From: Liolophura sinensis
Lineage: Eukaryota; Mollusca; Polyplacophora; Chitonida; Chitonidae
Assembly (NCBI RefSeq): GCF_032854445.1
Contig: NW_027018145.1
Coordinates: 1-64,000, forward strand
Length of the DNA: 64,000 bases
Direction: 5' to 3'
Part shown: piece by piece, positions 49,708 through 62,168 of the stretch
Layout: each line of letters starts with the position of its first letter
How positions within the stretch are numbered: position 1 is the stretch's first letter
Notes under the pieces: model-generated
The model's database searches: none
Told to the model about the DNA's origin: nothing
Seen by the model: only the letters and a program-made list of their open reading frames with translations
Program-made: the position numbers and the translations under genes

Positions 49708-51358
49708 ATGCGGAATTGGCCCAGGCATCGGCAGCTGTTTAAAACATTGCAAATTTCCCTGGTTTCCATGGAGTAAGAGCCGTTGCTGGGCACGTGACTA
49801 TGACATCAATGATCATTCAATTGTCGCTACAGCCAAAAGTATTGGTCGGAGAGCAACGCGGTTTGCACCATTCGATTTCTCGTCACAAAATACGTCGGAT
49901 TAGCCTCTTACCAGCAGCACTGGAACAGTTTTTCCACTTTTGCATTTTTGCCTGGTCTTTTTGTTAATTGAAATCGGCTACACTGTACTATGCACAATCG
50001 CGACTGGTCGTTACTATATTCAACTTTTAACTATACGTTATGTGCCCTTCGGTAGCCCAGAAGACGTCAAATCTTTGGGCTAAGCCCATTTAACTCATCC
50101 AGCAATTGTCTTACTTTTCAGTCCAAGACAATCTCAATGTCTTTATCTACGTGTAGAAAAACCACACCATTTGTACATAAAAAACACAAGGTACTAGACA
50201 CAGTCTGCTGTAAAAAGTACAACTGATCACTGACCCACATCAATAAGGTTCTAAAAGATGCGGAATTGGCCCAGGCATCGGCAGCTGTTTAGAAAATTGC
50301 AAATTTCCCTGGTTTCCATGGAGTAAGAGCCGTTGCTGGGCACGTGACTATGACATCAATGATCATTCAATTGTCGCTACAGCCAAAAGTATTGGTCGGA
50401 GAGCAACGCGGTTTGCACCATTCGATTTCTCGTCACAAAATACGTCGGATTAGCCTCTTACCAGTAGCACTGGAACAGTTTTTACACTTTTGCATTTTTG
50501 CCTGGTCTTTTTGTTAATTGAAATCGGATACACTGTACTATGCACAATCGCAACTTGTCGTTACTATATTCAACTTTTAACTATACGTTATGTGCCCTTC
50601 GGTAGCCCAGAAGACGTCAAATCTTTGGGCTAAGCCCATTTAACTCATCCAGCAATTGTCTTACTTTTAAGTCCAAGACAATCTCAATGTCTTTATCTAC
50701 GTGTAGAAAAACCACACCATTCGTACATAAAAAACACAATGTACTAGATACAGTCTGCTGTAAAAAGTACAACTGATCACTGAACCACATCTATAAGGTT
50801 CTAATAGATGCGGAATTGGGCCAGGCATCGGCAGCTGTTTAAAAAATTGCAAATTTCCCTGGTTTCCATGGAGTAAGAGCCGTTGCTGGGCACGTGACTA
50901 TGACATCAATGATCATTCAATTGTCGCTACAGCCAAAAGTATTGGTCGGAGAGCAACGCGGTTTGCACCATTCGATTTCTCGTCACAAAATACGTCGGAT
51001 TAGCCTCTTACCAGCAGCACTGGAACAGTTTTTCCACTTTTGCATTTTTGCCTGGTCTTTTTGTTAATTTGAAATCGGATACAATCTACTATGTACAATC
51101 GCGACTGGTCATGACTATATTCAACTTTTGACTATAAGTTATGTGCCCTTCTGTAGCCCAGAAGACGTCAAATCTTTGGGCTAAGCCCATTTAACTCACC
51201 CAGCAATTGTCTTACTTTTAAGTCTAAGACAATCTCAATGTCTTTATCTACGTGTAGAAAAACCACACCATTCGTACATAAAAAACACAATGTACTAGAT
51301 ACAGTCTGCTGTAAAAAGTACAACTGATCACTGAACCACATCTATAAGGTTCTAATAG
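49708..51358 (+). repeat. 5-monomer higher-order repeat, partial copy 3
   Basis: Boundaries are at 49708, 50258 and 50808. The first two monomers and the GGCTAC, TTTTCAG, ACTAGACACAG (50193) and AATCGCAACTTGTCG (50546) series follow copies 1 and 2 at a shift of 2,751-2,752. It differs by TTTTACACTTTTG at about 50,483 and AAAACATTGC at 49741. The third monomer has an alpha body, so the match stops near 51,000. Confidence 0.88.
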
Positions 51359-54107
51359 ATGTGGAATTGGGCCAGGCATCGGCAGCTGTTAAAAAATTGC
51401 ATATTTCCCTGGTTTCCATGGAGTAAGAGCCGTTGCTGGGCACGTGACTATGACATCAATGATCATTCAATTGTCGCTACAGCCAAAAGTATTGGTCGGA
51501 GAGCAACGCGGTTTGCACCATTCGATTTCTCGTCACAAAATACGTCGGATTACCCTCTTACCAGTAGCACTGGAACAGTTTTTCCACTTTTGCATTTTTG
51601 CCTGGTCTTTTTGTTAATTGAAATCGGCTACACTGTACTATGCACAATCGCGACTGGTCATTATTATATTCAACTTTTGACTATATGTTATGTGCCCTTC
51701 GGTAGCCCAGAAGACGTCCAATCTTTGGGCTAAGCCCATTTAACTCATCCAGCAATTGTCTTACTTTTAAGTCCAAGACAATCTCAATGTCTTTATCTAC
51801 GTGTAGAAAAACCACACCATTCGTACATAAAAAACACAATGTACTAGATACAGTCTGCTGTAAAAAGTACAACTGATCACTGAACCACATCTATAAGGTT
51901 CTAATAGATGCGGAATTGGGCCAGGCATCGGCAGCTGTTAAAAAATTGCATATTTCCCTGGTTTCCATGGAGTAAGAGCCGTTGCTGGGCACGTGACTAT
52001 GACATCAATGATCATTCAATTGTCGCTACAGCCAAAAGTATTGGTCGGAGAGCAACGCGGTTTGCACCATTCGATTTCTCGTGACAAAATACGTCGGATT
52101 AGCCTCTTACCAGCAGTACTGGAACAGTTTTTCCACTTTTGCATTTTTGCCTGGTCTTTTTGTTAATTTGAAATCGGATACAATCTACTATGTACAATCG
52201 CGACTGGTCATGACTATATTCAACTTTTGACTATAAGTTATGTGCCCTTCTGTAGCCCAGAAGACGTCAAATCTTTGGGCTAAGCCCATTTAACTCACCC
52301 AGCAATTGTCTTACTTTTAAGTCCAAGACAATCTCAATGTCTTTATCTACGTGTAGAAAAACCACACCATTCGTACATAAAAAACACAATGTACTAGATA
52401 CAGTCTGCTGTAAAAAGTACAACTTATCACTGAACCACATCTATAAGGTTCTAATAGATGCGAAATTGGCCCAGGCATCGGCAGGTGATAAAAAATTGCA
52501 TATTTCCCTGGTTTCCATGGAGTAAGAGCCGTTGCTGGGCACGTGACTATGACATCAATGATCATTCAATTGTCGCTACAGCCAAAAGTATTGGTCGGAG
52601 AGCAACGCGGTTTGCACCATTCGATTTCTCGTCACAAAATACGTCGGATTAGCCTCTTACCAGCAGCACTGGAACAGTTTTTCCACTTTTGCATTTTTGC
52701 CTGGTCTTTTTGTTAATTTGAAATCGGATACAATCTACTATGTACAATCGCGACTGGTCATGACTATATTCAACTTTTGACTATAAGTTATGTGCCCTTC
52801 TGTAGCCCAGAAGACGTCAAATCTTTGGGCTAAGCCCATTTGACTCACCCAGCAATTGTCTTACTTTTAAGTCCAAGACAATCTCAATGTCTTTATCTAC
52901 GTGTAGAAAAACCACACCATTCGTACATAAAAAACACAATGTACTAGATACAGTCTGCTGTAAAAAGTACAACTGATCACTGAACCACATCTATAAGGTT
53001 CTAATAGATGCGGAATTGGGCCAGGCATCGGCAGCTGTTTAAAAAATTGCATATTTCCCTGGTTTCCATGGAGTAAGAGCCGTTGCTGGGCACGTGACTA
53101 TGACATCAATGATCATTCAATTGTCGCTACAGCCAAAAGTATTGGTCGGAGAGCAACGCGGTTTGCACCATTCGATTTCTCGTCACAAAATACGTCGGAT
53201 TACCCTCTTACCAGTAGCACTGGAACAGTTTTTCCACTTTTGCATTTTTGCCTGGTCTTTTTGTTAATTGAAATCGGCTACACTGTACTATGCACAATCG
53301 CGACTGGTCATTATTATATTCAACTTTTGACTATATGTTATGTGCCCTTCGGTAGCCCAGAAGACGTCCAATCTTTGGGCTAAGCCCATTTAACTCATCC
53401 AGCAATTGTCTTACTTTTAAGTCCAAGACAATCTCAATGTCTTTATCTACGTGTAGAAAAACCACACCATTCGTACATAAAAAACACAATGTACTAGATA
53501 CAGTCTGCTGTAAAAAGTACAACTGATCACTGAACCACATCTATAAGGTTCTAATAGATGCGGAATTGGGCCAGGCATCGGCAGCTGTTAAAAAATTGCA
53601 TATTTCCCTGGTTTCCATGGAGTAAGAGCCGTTGCTGGGCACGTGACTATGACATCAATGATCATTCAATTGTCGCTACAGCCAAAAGTATTGGTCGGAG
53701 AGCAACGCGGTTTGCACCATTCGATTTCTCGTGACAAAATACGTCGGATTAGCCTCTTACCAGCAGTACTGGAACAGTTTTTCCACTTTTGCATTTTTGC
53801 CTGGTCTTTTTGTTAATTTGAAATCGGATACAATCTACTATGTACAATCGCGACTGGTCATGACTATATTCAACTTTTGACTATAAGTTATGTGCCCTTC
53901 TGTAGCCCAGAAGACGTCAAATCTTTGGGCTAAGCCCATTTAACTCACCCAGCAATTGTCTTACTTTTAAGTCCAAGACAATCTCAATGTCTTTATCTAC
54001 GTGTAGAAAAACCACACCATTCGTACATAAAAAACACAATGTACTAGATACAGTCTGCTGTAAAAAGTACAACTGATCACTGAACCACATCTATAAGGTT
54101 CTAATAG
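51359..54107 (+). repeat. 3-monomer (1,650 bp) tandem duplication
   Basis: Boundaries are at 51359, 51908, 52458, 53008 and 53558. The marks ATTACCCTCTTACC (51549 and 53199) and GACGTCCAATC (51713 and 53363) recur at exactly 1,650 bp, with identity from roughly 51,420 to 52,400 and 53,070 to 54,050. The intervening monomer 52458 carries the CAACTTATC and GGCAGGTGATAAA marks known from 38159 and 43657 (16 monomers upstream). Confidence 0.9.
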
Positions 54108-54321
54108 ATGCGGAATTGGGCCAGGCATCGGCAGCTGTTTAAAAAATTGCAAATTTCCCTGGTTTCCATGGAGTAAGAGCCGTTGCTGGGCACGTGACTA
54201 TGACATCAATGATCATTCAATTGTCGCTACAGCCAAAAGTATTGGTCGGAGAGCAACTCGGTTTGCACCATTCGATTTCTTGTGACAAAATACGTCGAAT
54301 TAGCCTCTTACCAGCAGCACT
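52490..54321 (+). repeat. 1,832-bp segment duplicated at 62,169-64,000, copy 1
   Basis: Private marks TTTGACTCACCC (52840), ATTACCCTC, GACGTCCAATC (53363) and GCAACTCGG (54253) all recur at a constant shift of 9,679 bp. The match begins just after the leader difference at 52489 and continues to the end of the window. The shift equals 18 monomers minus the 225-bp deletion that lies between the copies. Confidence 0.93.
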
Positions 54322-56635
54322 GGAACAGTTTTTCCACTTTTGCATTTTTGCCTGGTCTTTTTGTTAATTTGAAATCGGATACAATCTACTATGTACAACC
54401 GCGACTGGTCATGACTATATTCAACTTTTGACTATATGTTATGTGCCCTTCGGTAGCCCAGAAGACGTCAAATCTTTGGGCTAAACCCATTAAACTCACC
54501 CAGCAATTGTCTTACTTCTAAGTCCAAGACAATCTCAATGTCTTTATCTACGTGTAGAAAAACCACACCATTTGTACATAAAAAACACAAGGTACTAGAT
54601 ACAGTCTGCTGTAAAAAGTACAACTGATCACTGACCCACATCAATAAGGTTCTAAAAGATGCGGAATTGGCCCAGGCATCGGCAGCTGTTTAAAAAATTG
54701 CAAATTTCCCTGGTTTCCATGGAGTAAGAGCCGTTGCTGGGCACGTGACTATGACATCAATGATCATTCAATTGTCGCTACAGCCAAAAGTATTGGTCGG
54801 AGAGCAACGCGGTTTGCACCATTCGATTTCTCGTCACAAAATACGTCGGATTAGCCTCTTACCAGCAGCACTGGAACAGTTTTTCCACTTTTGCATTTTT
54901 GCCTGGTCTTTTTGTTAATTGAAATCGGCTACACTGTACTATGCACAATCGCGACTGGTCGTTACTATATTCAACTTTTAACTATACGTTATGTGCCCTT
55001 CGGTAGCCCAGAAGACGTCAAATCTTTGGGCTAAGCCCATTTAACTCATCCAGCAATTGTCTTACTTTTCAGTCCAAGACAATCTCAATGTCTTTATCTA
55101 CGTGTAGAAAAACCACACCATTTGTACATAAAAAACACAAGGTACTAGACACAGTCTGCTGTAAAAAGTACAACTGATCACTGACCCACATCAATAAGGT
55201 TCTAAAAGATGCGGAATTGGCCCAGGCATCGGCAGCTGTTTAGAAAATTGCAAATTTCCCTGGTTTCCATGGAGTAAGAGCCGTTGCTGGGCACGTGACT
55301 ATGACATCAATGATCATTCAATTGTCGCTACAGCCAAAAAGTATTGGTCGGAGAGCAACGCGGTTTGCACCATTCGATTTCTCGTGACAAAATACGTCGG
55401 ATTAGCCTCTTACCAGTAGCACTGGAACAGTTTTTCCACTTTTGCATTTTTGCCTGGTCTTTTTGTTAATTGAAATCGGATACACTGTACTATGCACAAT
55501 CGCAACTTGTCGTTACTATATTCAACTTTTAACTATACGTTATGTGCCCTTCGGTAGCCCAGAAGACGTCAAATCTTTGGGCTAAGCCCATTTAACTCAT
55601 CCAGCAATTGTCTTACTTTTAAGTCCAAGACAATCTCAATGTCTTTATCTACGTGTAGAAAAACCACACCATTCGTACATAAAAAACACAATGTACTAGA
55701 TACAGTCTGCTGTAAAAAGTACAACTGATCACTGAACCACATCTATAAGGTTCTAATAGATGCGGAATTGGGCCAGGCATCGGCAGCTGTTTAAAAAATT
55801 GCAAATTTCCCTGGTTTCCATGGAGTAAGAGCCGTTGCTGGGCACGTGACTGTGACATCAATGATCATTCAATTGTCGCTACAGCCAAAAGTATTGGTCG
55901 GAGAGCAACGCGGTTTGCACCATTCGATTTCTCGTGACAAAATACGTCGGATTAGCCTCTTACCAGCAGCACTGGAACAGTTTTTCCACTTTTGCATTTT
56001 TGCCTGGTCTTTTTGTTAATTTGAAATCGGATACAATCTACTATGTACAATCGCGACTGGTCATGACTATATTCAACTTTTGACTATAAGTTATGTGCCC
56101 TTCTGTAGCCCAGAAGACGTCAAACCTTTGGGCTATGCCCATTTAACTCACCCAGCAATTGTCTTACTTTTAAGTCCAAGACATCAATGATCATTCAATT
56201 GTCGCTACAGCCAAAAGTATTGGTCGGAGAGCAACGCGGTTTGCACCATTCGATTTCTCGTCACAAAATACGTCGGATTAGCCTCTTACCAGCAGCACTG
56301 GAACAGTTTTTCCACTTTTGCATTTCTGCCTGGTCTTTTTGTTAATTGAAATCGGATACACTGTACTATGCACAATCGCGACTGGTCGTTACTATATTCA
56401 ACTTTTAACTATACGTTATGTGCCCTTCGGTAGCCCAGAAGACGTCAAATCTTTGGGCTAAGCCCATTTAACTCATCCAGCAATTGTCTTACTTTTCAGT
56501 CCAAGACAATCTCAATGTCTTTATCTACGTGTAGAAAAACCACACCATTTGTACATAAAAAACACAAGGTACTAGATACAGTCTGCTGTAAAAAGTACAA
56601 CTGATCACTGACCCACATCAATAAGGTTCTAAAAG
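54108..56635 (+). repeat. Satellite monomers ending in an internally deleted copy
   Basis: Boundaries are at 54108, 54659, 55209 and 55760; the next boundary is missing because of the deletion at 56180, and regular spacing resumes at 56636. The run 54,108-55,700 resembles 49,157-50,750 at a shift of 4,951 (9 monomers), including AACCGCGACTGG, ACTAGACACAG (55144) and AATCGCAACTTGTCG (55498). It has a G for A change in GACTGTGACATC (about 55850) and one extra A in CAGCCAAAAAGTATT (about 55336). Confidence 0.88.
56180..56183. other. 225-bp deletion junction inside a monomer
   Basis: The text reads AAGTCCAAGACATCAATGAT. In a normal monomer CCAAGACA is followed by ATCTC, and TGACATCAATG lies 225 bp further on, so everything from the right part of one hairpin through both overlapping hairpins, the monomer boundary, the leader and the CACGTG site is gone. 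The four bases GACA are shared by both breakpoints, as in microhomology-mediated joining or replication slippage. The left breakpoint sits in the 3' arm of the ATTGTCTT/AAGACAAT hairpin and the right one 4 bp before the AATGATCATT palindrome. This is the only large deletion in the window. Confidence 0.93.
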
Positions 56636-59600
56636 ATGCGGAATTGGCCCAGGCATCGGCAGCTGTTTAGAAAATTGCAAATTTCCCTGGTTTCCATGGA
56701 GTAAGAGCCGTTGCTGGGCACGTGACTATGACATCAATGATCATTCAATTGTCGCTACAGCCAAAAGTATTGGTCGGAGAGCAACGCGGTTTGCACCATT
56801 CGATTTCTCGTGACAAAATACGTCGGATTAGCCTCTTACCAGCAGCACTGGAACAGTTTTTTCCACTTTTGCATTTTTGTTTGGTCTTTTTGTTAATTGA
56901 AATCGGATACACTGTACTATGCACAATCGCGACTGGTCATGACTATATTCAACTTTTGACTATAAGTTATGTGCCCTTCGGTAGCCCAGAAGACGTCAAA
57001 TCTTTGGGCTAAGCCCATTTAACTCATCCAGCAATTGTCTTACTTTTCAGTCCAAGACAATCTCAATGTCTTTATCTACGTGTAGAAAAACCACACCATT
57101 CGTACATAAAAAACACAATGTACTAGATACAGTCTGCTGTAAAAAGTACAACTGATCACTGAACCACATCTATAAGGTTCTAATAGATGCGGAATTGGGC
57201 CAGGCATCGGCAGCTGTTTAAAAAATTGCAAATTTCCCTGGTTTCCATGGAGTAAGAGCCGTTGCTGGGCACGTGACTATGACATCAATGATCATTCAAT
57301 TGTCGCTACAGCCAAAAGTATTGGTCGGAGAGCAACGCGGTTTGCACCATTCGATTTCTTGTGACAAAATACGTCGAATTAGCCTCTTACCAGCAGCACT
57401 GGAACAGTTTTTCCACTTTTGCATTTTTGCCTGGTCTTTTTGTTAATTTGAAATCGGATACAATCTACTATGTACAATCGCGACTGGTCATGACTATATT
57501 CAACTTTTGACTATAAGTTATGTGCCCTTCTGTAGCCCAGAAGACGTCAAATCTTTGGGCTAAGCCCATTTAACTCACCCAGCAATTGTCTTACTTTTAA
57601 GTCCAAGACAATCTCAATGTCTTTATCTACGTGTAGAAAAACCACACCATTCGTACATAAAAAACACAATGTACTAGATACAGTCTGCTGTAAAAAGTAC
57701 AACTGATCACTGAACCACATCTATAAGGTTCTAATAGATGCGGAATTGGCCCAGGCATCGGCAGCTGTTAAAAAATTGCATATTTCCCTGGTTTCCATGG
57801 AGTAAGAGCCGTTGCTGGGCACGTGACTATGACATCAATGATCATTCAATTGTCGCTACAGCCAAAAGTATTGGTCGGAGAGCAACGCGGTTTGCACCAT
57901 TCGATTTCTCGTCACAAAATACGTCGGATTAGCCTCTTACCAGTAGCACTGGAACAGTTTTTCCACTTTTGCATTTTTGCCTGGTCTTTTTGTTAATTGA
58001 AATCGGATACACTGTACTATGCACAATCGCGACTGGTCGTTACTATATTCAACTTTTAACTATACGTTATGTGCCCTTCGGTAGCCCAGAAGACGTCAAA
58101 TCTTTGGGCTAAGCCCATTTAACTCATCCAGCAATTGTCTTACTTTTCAGTCCAAGACAATCTCAATGTCTTTATCTACGTGTAGAAAAACCACACCATT
58201 TGTACATAAAAAACACAAGGTACTAGATACAGTCTGCTGTAAAAAGTACAACTGATCACTGACCCACATCAATAAGGTTCTAAAAGATGCGGAATTGGCC
58301 CAGGCATCGGCAGCTGTTTAGAAAATTGCAAATTTCCCTGGTTTCCATGGAGTAAGAGCCGTTGCTGGGCACGTGACTATGACATCAATGATCATTCAAT
58401 TGTCGCTACAGCCAAAAGTATTGGTCGGAGAGCAACGCGGTTTGCACCATTCGATTTCTCGTGACAAAATACGTCGGATTAGCCTCTTACCAGTAGCACT
58501 GGAACAGTTTTTCCACTTTTGCATTTTTGCCTGGTCTTTTTGTTAATTGAAATCGGATACACTGTACTATGCACAATCGCAACTTGTCGTTACTATATTC
58601 AACTTTTGACTATACGTTATGTGTCCTTCGGTAGCCCAGAAGACGTCAAATCTTTGGGCTAAGCCCATTTAACTCATCCAGCAATTGTCTTACTTTTAAG
58701 TCCAAGACAATCTCAATGTCTTTATCTACGTGTAGAAAAACCACACCATTCGTACATAAAAAACACAATGTACTAGATACAGTCTGCTGTAAAAAGCACA
58801 ACTGATCACTGAACCACATCTATAAGGTTCTAATAGATGCGGAATTGGGCCAGGCATCGGCAGCTGTTTAAAAAATTGCAAATTTCCCTGGTTTCCATGG
58901 AGTAAGAGCCGTTGCTGGGCACGTGACTATGACATCAATGATCATTCAATTGTCGCTACAGCCAAAAGTATTGGTCGGAGAGCAACGCGGTTTGCACCAT
59001 TCGATTTCTCGTGACAAAATACGTCGGATTAGCCTCTTACCAGCAGCACTGGAACAGTTTTTCCACTTTTGCATTTTTGTTTGGTCTTTTTGTTAATTGA
59101 AATCGGATACACTGTACTATGCACAATCGCGACTGGTCATGACTATATTCAACTTTTGACTATAAGTTATGTGCCCTTCGGTAGCCCAGAAGACGTCAAA
59201 TCTTTGGGCTAAGCCCATTTAACTCATCCAGCAATTGTCTTACTTTTCAGTCCAAGACAATCTCAATGTCTTTATCTACGTGTAGAAAAACCACACCATT
59301 TGTACATAAAAAACACAATGTACTAGATACAGTCTGCTGTAAAAAGTACAACTGATCACTGAACCACATCTATAAGGTTCTAATAGATGCGGAATTGGGC
59401 CAGGCATCGGCAGCTGTTTAAAAAATTGCAAATTTCCCTGGTTTCCATGGAGTAAGAGCCGTTGCTGGGCACGTGACTATGACATCAATGATCATTCAAT
59501 TGTCGCTACAGCCAAAAGTATTGGTCGGAGAGCAACGCGGTTTGCACCATTCGATTTCTTGTGACAAAATACGTCGGATTAGCCTCTTACCAGCAGCATT

Positions 59601-62168
59601 GGAACAGTTTTTCCACTTTTGCATTTTTGCCTGGTCTTTTTGTTAATTTGAAATCGGATACAATCTATTATGTACAATCGCGACTGGTCATGACTATATT
59701 CAACTTTTGACTATAAGTTATGTGCCCTTCGGTAGCCCAGAAGACGTCAAATCTTTGGGCTAAGCCATTTAACTCACCCAGCAATTGTCTTACTTTTAAG
59801 TCCAAGACAATCTCAATGTCTTTATCTACGTGTAGAAAAACCACACCATTCGTACATAAAAAACACAATGTACTAGATACAGTCTGCTGTAAAAAGTACA
59901 ACTGATCACTGAACCACATCTATAAGTTTCTAATAGATGCGGAATTGGGCCAGGCATCGGCAGCTGTTAAAAAATTGCATATTTCCCTGGTTTCCATGGA
60001 GTAAGAGCCGTTGCTGGGCACGTGACTATGACATCAATGATCATTCAATTGTCGCTACAGCAAAAGTATTGGTCGGAGAGCAACGCGGTTTGCACCATTC
60101 GATTTCTCGTCACAAAATACGTCGGATTAGCCTCTTACCAGCAGCACTGGAACAGTTTTTCCACTTTTGCATTTTTGCCTGGTCTTTTTTGTTAATTGAA
60201 ATCGGATACACTGTACTATGCACAATCGCGACTGGTCGTTACTATATTCAACTTTTAACTATACGTTATGTGCCCTTCGGTAGCCCAGAAGACGTCAAAT
60301 CTTTGGGCTAAGCCCATTTAAACTCATCCAGCAATTGTCTTACTTTTCAGTCCAAGACAATCTCAATGTCTTTATCTACGTGTAGAAAAACCACACCATT
60401 TGTACATAAAAAACACAAGGTACTAGATACAGTCTGCTGTAAAAAGTACAACTGATCACTGACCCACATCAATAAGGTTCTAAAAGATGCGGAATTGGCC
60501 CAGGCATCGGCAGCTGTTTAGAAAATTGCAAATTTCCCTGGTTTCCATGGAGTAAGAGCCGTTGCTGGGCACGTGACTATGACATCAATGATCATTCAAT
60601 TGTCGCTACAGCCAAAAGTATTGGTCGGAGAGCAACGCGGTTTGCACCATTCGATTTCTCGTCACAAAATACGTCGGATTAGCCTCTTACCAGTAGCACT
60701 GGAACAGTTTTTCCACTTTTGCATTTTTGCCTGGTCTTTTTGTTAATTGAAATCGGATACACTGTACTATGCACAATCGCGACTGGTCATTATTATATTC
60801 AACTTTTAACTATACGTTATGTGCCCTTCGGTAGCCCAGAAGACGTCAAATCTTTGGGCTAAGCCCATTTAACTCACCCAGCAATTGTCTTACTTTTTAG
60901 TTCAAGACAATCTCAATGTCTTTATCTACGTTGTAGAAAAACCACACCATTCGTACATAAAAAACACAATGTACTAGATACAGTCTGCTGTAAAAAGTAC
61001 AACTGATCACTGAACCACATCTATAAGGTTCTAATAGATGCGGAATTGGGCCAGGCATCGGCAGCTGTTAAAAATTGCATATTTTCCTGGTTTCCATGGA
61101 GCAAGAGCCGTTGCTGGGCACGTGACTATGAAATCAATGATCATTCAATTGTCGCTACAGCCAAAAGTATTGGTCGGAGAGCAACGCGGTTTGCACCATT
61201 CGATTTCTCGTCACAAAATACGTCGGATTAGCCTCTTACCAGCAGCAGTGGAACAGTTTTTCCACTTTTTGCATTTTTGCCTGGTCTTTTTGTTAATTGA
61301 AATCGGCTACACTGTACTATGCACAATCGCGACTGGTCATTATTATATTCAACTTTTGACTATATGTTATGTGCCCTTCGGTAGCCCAGAAGACGTCAAA
61401 TCTTTGGGCTAAACCCATTAAACTCACCCAGCAATTGTCTTACTTCTAAGTCCAAGACAATCTCAATGTCTTTATCTACGTGTAGAAAAACCACACCATT
61501 TGTACATAAAAAACACAAGGTACTAGATACAGTCTGCTGTAAAAAGTACAACTGATCACTGACCCACATCAATAAGGTTCTAAAAGATGCGGAATTGGCC
61601 CAGGCATGAAGCTGTTTAAAAAAATTTGCAAATTTCCCTGGTTTCCATGGAGTAAGAGCCGTTGCTGGGCACGTGACTATGACATCAATGATCATTCAAT
61701 TGTCGCTACAGCCAAAAGTATTGGTCGGAGAGCAACGCGGTTTGCACCATTCGATTTCTTGTGACAAAATACGTCGGATTAGCCTCTTACCAGCAGCACT
61801 GGAACAGTTTTTCCACTTTTGCATTTTTGCCTGGTCTTTTTGTTAATTGAAATCGGATACACTGTACTATGCACAATCGCGACTGGTCATGACTATATTC
61901 AACTTTTGACTATAAGTTATGTGCCCTTCGGTAGCCCAGAAGACGTCAAATCTTTGGGCTAAGCCCATTTAACTCACCCAGCAATTGTCTTACTTTTAAG
62001 TCCAAGACAATCTCAATGTCTTTATCTACGTGTAGAAAAACCACACCATTCGTACATAAAAAACACAATGTACTAGATACAGTCTGCTGTAAAAAGTACA
62101 ACTGATCACTGAACCACATCTATAAGGTTCTAATAGATGCGGAATTGGGCCAGGCATCGGCAGCTGTT
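56636..62168 (+). repeat. Satellite monomers, mixed 4- and 5-monomer shifts
   Basis: Boundaries are at 56636, 57187, 57738, 58287, 58837, 59387, 59937, 60487, 61038, 61587 and 62137. About 56,780-57,400 recurs at 58,980-59,600 (shift 2,200, 4 monomers), marked by TTTGTTTGG followed by a hybrid body that starts beta (CACTGTACTATGCAC) and ends alpha (CATGACTATATTC, ATAAGTT) but then has CTTCGGT. AATCGCAACTTGTCG reappears at 58576. The right half contains an excess of single-base indels. Confidence 0.85.
59760..61640. other. Cluster of single-base indels and small changes
   Basis: Examples: AAGCCATTT (59762), ACAGCAAAAGT (60057), GTCTTTTTTG (60182), CATTTAAACTC (60315), TACTTTTTAGTTC (60891), TACGTTGTAG (60927), GTTAAAAATTGC (61068), GAGCAAGAG (61099), ATGAAATCAATG (61128), CACTTTTTGC (61263) and GGCATGAAGCTG (61604, where four bases were lost or rewritten). 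Nearly all are private to one monomer. Confidence 0.75.

Noticed and set aside
59937-60311. 124-codon frame, one of the longest in the window
   Set aside because: It arises from private single-base indels (missing C at about 60,060, extra T at about 60,188) that fuse frames in the indel-rich patch.
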